DNA from: Tolypothrix sp. PCC 7910
GTDB lineage: Bacteria; Cyanobacteriota; Cyanobacteriia; Cyanobacteriales; Nostocaceae
DNA: 64,000 bases
Assembly: GCF_011769525.1 (NCBI RefSeq)
Contig: NZ_CP050440.1
Location: 5,705,501 to 5,769,500, forward strand
Reading direction: 5' to 3'
The notes under the pieces: generated by a model
The model's input: only the letters and a program-made list of their open reading frames with translations
The model's database searches: none
Told to the model about the DNA's origin: nothing
Shown here: in pieces, positions 54,590 through 62,597 of the stretch
Numbering within the stretch: position 1 is the stretch's first letter
Layout of the letters: every line of letters starts with the position of its first letter
Position numbers and translations under genes: made by a program

Positions 54590-55864
54590 ATTTACGCCGC
54601 AGTGTACTAGGGGCTAGAGAAGATAGTTTTTCATACTTTAGTTGTGGATAACGGCTTCTGGTATGTTCGCTCTACGTAGCTGGCTGAAGAAAGTTCCAGA
54701 AATTCAATTTTCCATTTTGAGAGCAAAAACGATGATTCAGATTCCTCCTCTGCTGCTTCCTCTGCCTAGATAGCGATCAGATATTTTAGAGTTAAGCTAA
54801 GCATTCCTAGGTAAAAGCTAGGCGAACACCTATACCTATAAATGGCTAGGTTAAAAATCAAAGATAAAAATAGTTAATACTAAAATTTTGCAGCTAGCAG
54901 TAGTGTTTTAGGAGATAAGTCACATCTGTTCTCAACCATACCCAGCACATTAAACCTTAGCCGAGGAACTTAAACTCAATTCTTTAGGTGATTCTGGGCA
55001 TAGTATCATCCACAAGTCTGTTCATCATATTCATACTGAGTTTAGTAACTATCTCAAGATAGATAAATTATTAAATGATCATAATAATTATAAATAGATA
55101 ACAGTTGTTAAGCTCATCACCAAGCTTAAAAAGTAGGAATTTCCTAGCCGCTACGCCACTGTCGCTTAATGGTGGATGCGATCCATTAACAATAAGGCTG
55201 AAAATTGGGAAACAGACATTTCGATGTTTGTCTTGACACAAAACGTAATTTCTGATTACATTATGCGCTGTTCCTCTTTAACCTAGATAAAATTTCCATT
55301 TAATGCCAGCTTTGAAGATAATAGATCAAGATAGTACCCTGATGGGTACTATGAAATTTTTAGTGGAATTTCCAAAATGATGTCGTATATCTTGCCTTTA
55401 GCCAAAACTAGGTGGCAGAAATGTTGATGGGAATTGAAAAATGCTGATATTCCCACAGAGCAACTCCTAAGCAACGCAACTTAGAACAATAAAACTACGT
55501 CTGGATAGAGATGAATATCTTCGCTCCTCTTAATCAGGATCAGGTACAAAATGTCAGCCTTTTTCAGATGGTACACAGCAAGAGTGTATTTAATTTGACC
55601 TAAGCTGAACAGTTTGCTTTCTTTGTGTCGCCAAGACATAGCTTTACAAAAATTTAAAATTTCCCAATTTGAGAAGAATGCCTTAAATAGTGGAGTTTCT
55701 AGTTCTTGGAGATTAAAAGCTTAGACTAGCACCAGACAATTTTGCATAACTTAAGTCCTTTCAGACGTAAATAACAATGGAATCACTAAAATTTTTCATC
55801 ACTAAAGATGAAATTAGGGGCATCTGCCAATAAATTAAGTTAAGTGCGACAAATGGGGGTTGTG

Positions 55865-57040
55865 ATGCAAACTTTTAAGCAGGGTTTTGAGGAGCGCAAT
55901 CTCGTTATGGTAACGGAAGCCGAAAAACTAGCGCAATATTGGCGAACTCGTCTATTGGCGGATTGTCCAGAACAAAGCGCAGCCACTAGAGAAGGTATTG
56001 TTCTGTGGCTTTTAGGACGTGATTCCCAACGCTTGGATCTGCTCAATCCAAAGGAATTGGAGATTGCCAAGCAAGCAATGGAATATCGTTATCGCATTTT
56101 GCAACAACGTTACTTGGGAATCGGAAGAGAACGTGCTTATCGCAACCTCACAGCGCGATTGGCTAGTTTAATGACACTGCGGAATAAGATTCAGACATGG
56201 GTTTCTTTAAGCCGCGATCGCCAACGTAGCGTCATCGATGTACTACAAGAAGTACTTCAGGAATTACTGCAAAGTGATACTTATATCCAAGAGCAAATGG
56301 CTAGTATTGCAGAAATTACTAGCGATCGCAGGCTGCGAGATACATTACTATTTGCCAGCATCGAAGAATATTGCTTGCGACCAGTACGCAATCAACCGCT
56401 TCTGGTTTACCGCTTCGTCAACTATTTGCGGAGAACTCAACGTGGTGGTTTAACTCAAGTACCCAGCAGTGACTTGATTAGGCTAGTTTCGGAAGAAATT
56501 CTCACCGATGACAATGATAACCGGGTGAACTTGGTTGATAGCCAGGCGATCGCAGAATATCAAGAGGCACAAGAACAAGAAGAACAGCAAGTTCTACGTC
56601 AAACAGTACAGCAAGAATTTGAAGCCTATTTACAAGAAAATCTGGGAGCAGAAGCAGTAGAGTGGCTGCGATTGTATTTGCAAGGTAAGCCTCAAGAAGA
56701 AATCGCCAAGAAACTGGGTAAGCAGATTAAGGAAGTATACCGACTGCGAGAAAAAATTAGCTATCACGCTGTAAGGGTTTTTGCTCTCAAAGGAAAACCA
56801 GAATTAGTGGATAATTGGTTAGCAATTTCCTTGCAAGAGCATAACTTAGGTCTAACACAAAACCAATGGCAACAACTTTATGAACAATTAACTGAACTAG
56901 GGAGACAAATTTTAGATTTACGCAAAGCAGGTAACTCTATTGAGGTGATAGCTACACAGTTAAAACTCAAAACTCATCAAGTAATGGGCGAATGGAGTAA
57001 AGTCTATCTTGTAGCCCAAACTTTAAGAACTCAAGAGTAA
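55865..57040 (+). CDS. HetZ-related protein
   Basis: About 391 residues from the ATG at 55865, which has GGGGG seven bases upstream; ATG 55853 and GTG 55844 are in-frame alternatives. The C-terminal third (AVEWLRLYLQGKPQEEIAKK, then KQIKEVYRLREKISYHAVRVFALKGKPELVDNWL, LGLTQNQWQQLYEQL and ATQLKLKTHQVMGEW) resembles the C-terminus of HetZ, a regulator of early heterocyst differentiation, and has the character of a sigma-factor-like helix-turn-helix. The N-terminal part (LAQYWRTRLLADCPEQ, RILQQRYLGIGRERAYRNL) differs from HetZ itself, so it is a paralogue rather than hetZ. A regulatory role is inferred. Confidence 0.7.
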   Translation: MQTFKQGFEERNLVMVTEAEKLAQYWRTRLLADCPEQSAATREGIVLWLLGRDSQRLDLLNPKELEIAKQAMEYRYRILQQRYLGIGRERAYRNLTARLASLMTLRNKIQTWVSLSRDRQRSVIDVLQEVLQELLQSDTYIQEQMASIAEITSDRRLRDTLLFASIEEYCLRPVRNQPLLVYRFVNYLRRTQRGGLTQVPSSDLIRLVSEEILTDDNDNRVNLVDSQAIAEYQEAQEQEEQQVLRQTVQQEFEAYLQENLGAEAVEWLRLYLQGKPQEEIAKKLGKQIKEVYRLREKISYHAVRVFALKGKPELVDNWLAISLQEHNLGLTQNQWQQLYEQLTELGRQILDLRKAGNSIEVIATQLKLKTHQVMGEWSKVYLVAQTLRTQE

Positions 57041-57693
57041 CCAATTTTAGACATGAGTCTGGTATATACCCTTATGTCCTAAGATTGGCTATCAGATAAA
57101 TATGTGGTTTTTTATACAAAATATCCACCCTAATATCTAGTATTCTCACAGTCAGTACTTTTGAGTTGTAAATATTTGGATTTGGGATCTATCCCCAATC
57201 CAGAATCCCAGATATTTCTTTAAATATATTATTATTCAACATAACTTTTAGTAAAACTAACTTAGTATCGTTAGTTACTACTAACTTAGAGGCACAATCA
57301 TACTAGTACAGCACGGCGTAAATAAATAGACCATACCCTACGGGAAGCCGCTCCGCGTCTACAAAATCAACAAAACCCTTATTCTGTCTTAATTTTGAAT
57401 TTTGAATTTTGAATTTTGAATTCCGCCTTGCGGTACTAGTAATCTACCAATTCCACCTTAAAGGGTTGTATTCATCTCTTGGGCATTCTCCAAAGTACTA
57501 AGTAATTTCATTATGCCTCCATAGTGAAAATATGATTCCTTTATGTGCAGAAGCTTGAAAACCCACGCTTGTGCGCCTTTGCTACCTTAATGGTAAGTTT
57601 TCAGACAGAAATTAAGATTCTAGGTGAGTGTCACCGTTGCTTTGGTGGAATACTAAGAGCAAATACGAAGTAATTAAATGAGTAACTAAACAT
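57041..57693. other. Intergenic region containing MITE-like element B2
   Basis: Apart from the element at 57302-57440 no gene or terminator is evident. The segment just upstream of 57694 should contain the promoter of the PilB-like gene. Confidence 0.5.
57302..57440. repeat. MITE-like element, family B copy 2
   Basis: Terminal inverted repeats of about 21 bp: left ACTAGTACAGCACGGCG, right (inverted) ACTAGTACCGCAAGGCG. The interior holds CCCTACGGGAAGCCGCTCCG and four TTTTGAA units (57397-57421). The left end matches the element at 13444-13562. Confidence 0.65.
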
Positions 57694-58968
57694 ATGTTGT
57701 CTTCAGAAGGCAAACTAACTGATAACGATGAAGTTGATTTGCATAGGCCACTAGCAATTCCACATGCAGAGGAGCCAGAATCGGGTGCTTTGAGGGAGCC
57801 GCCTAGCTCTCGTGAGCAAATCTTCTCGTTAATCGATCGTTTTTTGTCGTTAGAAGCTTGCCTTCACCACCAAATTGTACCGTTAGGGTTAAAGGACAAC
57901 AAACTTTTAGTGGGTGTTGTGAATCCCCATGACAAAGAGGCTTTAAATTACGTTAGCCGGATTTTGGCTTATATTAATTGCACAATGGTGGCTAAGCCAA
58001 TTGCCAGCAGTATTCACCGCACTATTCTTTCCGCTTACCTCCGCGAAAAGAATACATCCTCATCAAATAGCCTACAAAAGCCTCAGTCAAAAGTAGAATC
58101 TAGATCCGAAAATCAGGTAGTTACAATCATGGATGATGAGCAATCTTCTGCAACAACCCTCGGTGAATTTGATCAGGAATTAACATTTGTGGAGGAGCAA
58201 GCAGATGTTGTACTTCCTATTGATTCACAAACAGACTTGTTACCCATCATCAATCCAAACAACACATCTGGAAATACCAATGTTAGCTCTACTTTGCAGG
58301 GTAAAGTCACGGATACACCTAAGGTAAGGCTCTCAAGCAATTTAGATACTGCGTCAATGGAAATTCCAGATATATTAACTCCCCTGGATGTATTGGCAAC
58401 ATTAACACCAAGAAAATTATTAGAAGAATTATTAGCAAGAGTATTGCTCGGAGGTATTGGTCGCTTGTATTTGGAAAGACAGCACGATCAAGGCAGAATA
58501 CTATGGAGTGATAATGGAGTATTGCAATCTGTAATCGAAAATCTGCCTATCTCTATTTTCCAAGAAGTGATCAATGAATTAAAACTATTTGCTGATTTAC
58601 CTATAACCACACTTGCAGAACCTAAACAAGTCGAGAAGGAATTGGTATATCAACATAATAGTTTGTTGTTACGCTTGCGAATCATGCCAGGTCTTTATGG
58701 TGAAGAAGCAACACTACAAGTATTAAGAGGAGCCGCATTAAAGTTCTATCAACAACAACAGTTGAATCATCTGAGCCATGACACCTTGTTAATGACCCAA
58801 CAATTAAAGTTAAAGTTGCGTGAACTAGAACAAAGGCTGCTCTTAAATACCAACCTCCAATCTGATCAATTACAGGCTGTTGTGGCTTTGAGTCACCTTG
58901 TAGAAAATTTAGATAAGCATCTTACCATCCTGAATAGTGATAACCAACAACCAAAAAACATAAAGTAA
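57694..58968 (+). CDS. PilB/GspE-like protein lacking the ATPase domain
   Basis: 424 residues. Residues about 40-120 form a GspE N1/MshEN-type domain (FSLIDRFLSLEACLHHQIVPLG, LLVGVVNPHDKEALNYVSRILAY). Residues 120-225 are Ser/Thr/Asn-rich and probably disordered. Residues about 230-365 resemble the N2 domain of type II/IV secretion ATPases (RKLLEELLARVLLGGIGRLY, LRLRIMPGLYGEEATLQVLRG), ending where Walker A would follow. A coiled tail (365-424) replaces the ATPase core. It therefore cannot hydrolyse ATP by itself and may regulate or compete with PilB. A Crp-family regulator gene follows 201 bp downstream. Confidence 0.75.
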   Translation: MLSSEGKLTDNDEVDLHRPLAIPHAEEPESGALREPPSSREQIFSLIDRFLSLEACLHHQIVPLGLKDNKLLVGVVNPHDKEALNYVSRILAYINCTMVAKPIASSIHRTILSAYLREKNTSSSNSLQKPQSKVESRSENQVVTIMDDEQSSATTLGEFDQELTFVEEQADVVLPIDSQTDLLPIINPNNTSGNTNVSSTLQGKVTDTPKVRLSSNLDTASMEIPDILTPLDVLATLTPRKLLEELLARVLLGGIGRLYLERQHDQGRILWSDNGVLQSVIENLPISIFQEVINELKLFADLPITTLAEPKQVEKELVYQHNSLLLRLRIMPGLYGEEATLQVLRGAALKFYQQQQLNHLSHDTLLMTQQLKLKLRELEQRLLLNTNLQSDQLQAVVALSHLVENLDKHLTILNSDNQQPKNIK

Positions 58969-59169
58969 TCAGTCTGTCAGTAAAACTGCTGATTGCGATC
59001 GCATCCATAATTGTTATGTTGTACTAGAATCTCAGAGCTAAAACTCGGAAAATTCACCATTAAATTTGTCAAAATTTTGCTACCGTATTACTGCCAATGA
59101 TTACGGTTTTAACAATTAATAATAGCTGATCTGATTTTTACTCTTGAATTAATTATTTACAGATATTTC

Positions 59170-59853
59170 ATGCAAACTGAGGTTTTTAGTGAACTTTTTC
59201 CCTTACTGAGTACAGCCAATCCTCAGACCTTGGAGTGGCTGCTGAATGTTGCAATAGAACATGAATACCCAGCCGAACGAGCAGTATTAATGGAAGATGC
59301 TTGGGGTAATGCAGTTTATTTTGTGGTTTCTGGTTGGGTTAAAGTGCGACGAACTTCTGGAGAAGATTTTGTAGCGCTAGCAATATTAGGTAGAGGCGAT
59401 TTTTTTGGAGAAATGGCAGTTTTAGATGAATCTCCAAGGTCAACTGATGTGATTGCGCTGTCTCCTGTAAAATTACTTAGTGTTTCTCGAGAACGCTTTA
59501 TTCAAATTTTGTTTAAAGACCCACATTTGCATCACCGAATGCTGCAATTGATGGTAAGGCGAGTGCGACAAATCAACCTGCGCCTACAAATGCGGTCTTC
59601 TCCACCAGCGGTCAAACTAGCTCAGACTTTAGTTAGTTTGGGTGAAAGCTATGGGCAAAAATCAGATCAGGGAAGAGAAATTTTTAATATTCCCATCAAA
59701 GATTTAGCTGAGGTGACAGAAATTAGTGTTGACGAAGCTAGCAAAATTATAGAAAAGCTGAATGAGAAAGGCTGGATTGAAATTGACACTACAAATAATG
59801 TCATTGATTTAGTCAACTTCAAACAGTTAATTAATTTAGCAAACAAAGCCTAA
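59170..59853 (+). CDS. Crp/Fnr family transcription regulator
   Basis: 227 residues. A cyclic-nucleotide-binding domain (about 10-125) includes the phosphate-binding cassette FGEMAVLDESPRSTDVIA with its Arg, so cAMP or c-di-GMP-like ligand binding is possible. A long dimer helix (about 115-140) is followed by a winged helix (about 145-220) with IPIKDLAEVTEISVDEASKI as the helix-turn-helix. No N-terminal Fnr-type cysteines are present. Targets are unknown; motility or pilus functions are plausible given the upstream PilB-like gene, but this is inference from position only. Confidence 0.9.
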   Translation: MQTEVFSELFPLLSTANPQTLEWLLNVAIEHEYPAERAVLMEDAWGNAVYFVVSGWVKVRRTSGEDFVALAILGRGDFFGEMAVLDESPRSTDVIALSPVKLLSVSRERFIQILFKDPHLHHRMLQLMVRRVRQINLRLQMRSSPPAVKLAQTLVSLGESYGQKSDQGREIFNIPIKDLAEVTEISVDEASKIIEKLNEKGWIEIDTTNNVIDLVNFKQLINLANKA

Positions 59854-60023
59854 TAAAAATTTTGAATTTTAGATTCTAGATTTTGGCATCACTGCAATGT
59901 GTGAGTTTCCCTAAAATTTGGACGGCTTTGCCAACTTTACCCAATGGTGAAGCAAGCCACCTATAGCATGTTCAACAGCGTAAGGCAGTAACTTCTCGTA
60001 GCCATTGGCATGATTTTAGATTA

Positions 60024-61071
60024 CAGCAATTTTCAGGTAAATAGACCACAGTGATTGAACCAACCGAAGGCATCATCTTCGGTAATGTAATTGACAACTT
60101 CAGTCATTGCAAGGCCATCGTGATTCTAGTGTTCGTGCTTCACAGGAACGGAGAAATTGCTTGAGTTTAGACCAACACAGTTCTATGGGAAATAAATCTG
60201 GAGAGTAAGGGGGCAAAAACTTGACTTTTGCTCCAACAGACAAGGGTCGCAACTCTGACTCGTTCGGCGTGATGAACCCGGAGATTATCCATGACCACGA
60301 TCGCTCCTTTCCATAACTGAGGTACTCAGACCTCAGTGACATAAGTGAGGAAGACATGTGTATTTGTACTACCTGGTACAGTCATTGCTGCAACCAGCCC
60401 ATCAAGGCTGAAAGCTCCAATCAAAGAAACGTTCCCACCCTTACTTCCAGGTATACTACCAACTGCTCTTTCGCCATTGACTGCTCTCTTCAACAAGCGT
60501 GACATTGATAAATTCAATCCAGCAACATCTCCAAATATCAGATTTCTGACATCAATTTTATCTAACCAACGGCGATAGTCATGTCTTAACTCTTGTACTC
60601 TTGGGGTGTCTTGCTCGTTAGCTAACGACGCTTTTTTTTTACACCGTAAGTTTAATTTTTCTACCGCACGATGCATTGTAGTGATACTTACACTTATCCC
60701 TGTGCGTTCTGCATAGCGATGCCTGCGGCGGGCTACGCCTACGCATAATTCTCTGAGTAGCAAATCATTTTTCCCCTCAACTAAAGACTGGATCAGTCCC
60801 AGATGCTCGTTTTGAATCGTTGGCTTTTGATATCCTCCACGTCGTTTTGCCTCGATTTGTCCATTTGTCCGATACTGATGCAGTAGGTTTCTAACAAATG
60901 ACAAGCTGACCTTAAATCTTTGGGCCAACTAGCGTTGAGAACCTTCTTTCCCTTCCCACGCCATAATCACACGCTCACGCAAATCTTTTGAGTAAGATAC
61001 TGGCATCTATTCTTACAATATTATCTCTTCATTCTAGTTGAATTTGTGGTTCAATTACCTGAAAATTGCTG
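60024..61071 (-). mobile_element. IS630-family insertion sequence, 1048 bp, inactive
   Basis: Terminal inverted repeats of 27 bp with three mismatches (CAGCAATTTTCAGGTAA at 60024-60040 and its inverted copy ending at 61071) are flanked on both sides by TA (60022-60023 and 61072-61073), the target duplication typical of IS630/Tc1 elements. The transposase inside has several disabling mutations. The clean ends indicate decay by point mutation after insertion. Confidence 0.92.
60033..61006 (-). pseudogene. IS630 transposase, disrupted
   Basis: Starts MPVSYSKDLRERVIMAWE at 61006. An in-frame TAG replaces codon 26 (60929-60931), between EGSQR and LAQRFKVSLSFVRNLL. The frame continues through KRRGGYQKPT, the catalytic-domain start NLIFGDVAGLNLSMS and PGSTNTHVFLTYVTEV to a TGA near 60324. 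It then resumes as VPQLWKGAIVVMDNLRVHHAE, shifts frame near 60240 into KVKFLPPYSPDLFPIELCW, and shifts again near 60115 before NYITEDDAFGWFNHCGL and the original stop at 60033. Two stops and two frameshifts make it non-functional. The first acidic residue lies in IFGDVAG (commonly DE or DExG), the second in MDN. Confidence 0.9.
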
Positions 61072-61297
61072 TAAAATCCTGATATTGATGTGTATTCGAC
61101 CGTAAGTAAGTAGACAGATAGCAATAAACAAAAATATATTCAAAAAGTAAAAGGGAAAAAACTTCACTATTTAATGTTTCTACTTTTGCCTACAAAACTT
61201 AGTTTAGTTGCATCGTGCCTACTTAATTGAGTAGCATTTAAAGATGCGATCGCCTACAAATTTACAACATTGCCAAAACTTGGGTGAGAGAAGAAAA

Positions 61298-62107
61298 TTA
61301 TGATGGCGATTGACTATAAATCTGCAATGCAGTTCGCCAAACCATATAACCTTGGGGACTCAAGTGTAAACCATCGGTAGTAAATTCGCGACGCATATTA
61401 CCTTGCTGGTTGCTGAATAAAGAATATAAATCAATATATTTAACGCCTTGTTTTTTAGCTATGGTTTGCAGTTGGCGGTTGAGGTGGTAAATGCGATCGT
61501 TAGCAATAGCTAAAAGTTTCTCTCGTCTTTCCCAAGTAGATTCTTCGCCTCCATGTGGCAAAATTGACTGAACAAAAATTTGCGCTTTTGGATGCACTCG
61601 GCGTAAGTAATTAATAATTTGCCGTTGATTTTCTAAAATTGTCTCATCGCTAACTCCCTTAATTAAGTCATTTATGCCAATCATCAAGAAAATTTCTTTT
61701 GGTTGAGTGCGATCAAATAAATTTAATCTTTTTAATAATCCTTCACTAGTTTCCCCAGAAATCGCCTGATTTAACCAACTTTGGTCTTCAGGTAATAACT
61801 CTGCAGGAAACCATAAACTCAAAGAATCTCCAGCCAATATAGTTAGATGCTGAGGAGGTTTTTGTGCAGCAACTTGAGCTTCTTTTTTTAAGATGTCTAA
61901 CCATTGCTGATAATTAAGTTGGTGACGCGGGCCTAAATCTGATTTAACAGCAGTAGGTTCAGTGACTGTAGCCGCAGTAGTCGTCCCAAGAATATTGGCC
62001 AATCTCTGCTGTTGTAAAATTAGCAGAACTATTGCCAACATTAATAGTCCGTTAGTTGCTAGCGAGAAAAATGCCCAAAGAGGAAAGTTTTTTGCAGAAA
62101 TGGTCAC
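61298..62107 (-). CDS. SGNH/GDSL-type hydrolase with N-terminal membrane anchor
   Basis: About 269 residues. An N-terminal hydrophobic helix (about 8-35) anchors or exports the protein. The SGNH blocks are visible: the Ser in ILAGDSLSLWFP, Gly in AISGETSEG, Asn in MIGINDLIKG and the Asp-His pair in DGLHLSPQGY. Family members are esterases, lipases or polysaccharide acetylesterases; the substrate is not evident. GTG at 62107 is chosen over TTG at 62125 only because GTG is the commoner start; neither has a clear ribosome site. Monocistronic, next to the IS630 element. Confidence 0.88.
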   Translation of the reverse strand: MTISAKNFPLWAFFSLATNGLLMLAIVLLILQQQRLANILGTTTAATVTEPTAVKSDLGPRHQLNYQQWLDILKKEAQVAAQKPPQHLTILAGDSLSLWFPAELLPEDQSWLNQAISGETSEGLLKRLNLFDRTQPKEIFLMIGINDLIKGVSDETILENQRQIINYLRRVHPKAQIFVQSILPHGGEESTWERREKLLAIANDRIYHLNRQLQTIAKKQGVKYIDLYSLFSNQQGNMRREFTTDGLHLSPQGYMVWRTALQIYSQSPS

Positions 62108-62125
62108 GGTTAGGGAATTTACCAA

Positions 62126-62597
62126 TTATTTTGCATAAAACAGTGAACTACTCCCATCAACTGTTTAGTAGATAAGGAGGTTTAATATTCACGTAATAAT
62201 ACTTACAGAGGCTGACACCATTGATTAAAGTTATATTTTTACCCTTATTTTGGTTAGTGATATCTCTGTAGTGCTTGGTATCATAACTCAGACAAATCAA
62301 AGTGCGTAGAGTTTTAAAAGAATTGGTGTTGGGTAATGGGTAATGGGTAATTGGTAATTGGTATTTTACCCTTGTCCCCAGTCCCCCATCCCTAATCCAA
62401 AAGCAACCGCCCTCTGAATTTTGCCTGATATATGGGGCAAATCATCAAAGGGCGTAAAGTTAATTCGCTAACAAGTATTTAATTTTCGTGGTTTCGATGC
62501 TCAATAGCCAAATGTATATTGTTCAAACAAACTTTGGACTTTTGACAGCTACAACACGTAATTCTCTCCAATTCAAAGCTTAGAGCTAATTCTTGAA
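62126..62597. other. Intergenic region with short repeats
   Basis: GGGTAATG/GGTAATT-type heptamers at about 62328-62365 followed by CCCCAGTCCCCCATCCC. The remaining sequence shows no gene. It lies downstream of amt. Confidence 0.55.
62328..62365. repeat. Heptanucleotide-type repeats
   Basis: TGGGTAA and TTGGTAA units in tandem, same class as at 3362 and 30470. Confidence 0.75.

Larger units (their letters stand above)
54284..55864. other. 1.58-kb gene-free interval upstream of the HetZ-related gene
   Basis: It contains GGCATAA-type repeats (54308-54350), three AAGTCAA units (54428-54448), and dispersed repeat A copy 2 (54535-54589). The remaining kilobase has no ORF with recognisable product on either strand. 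It may be decayed coding sequence, a long regulatory leader, or an unrecognised RNA gene. Confidence 0.5.

Noticed and set aside
55865-57040. Group sigma factor
   Set aside because: The C-terminal helix-turn-helix is sigma-like, but the sigma-70 region 2 signature is absent and the C-terminus resembles HetZ.
61072-61297. Remnant of a second insertion sequence beside IS630
   Set aside because: No inverted repeat or transposase motif is visible in this AT-rich gap.
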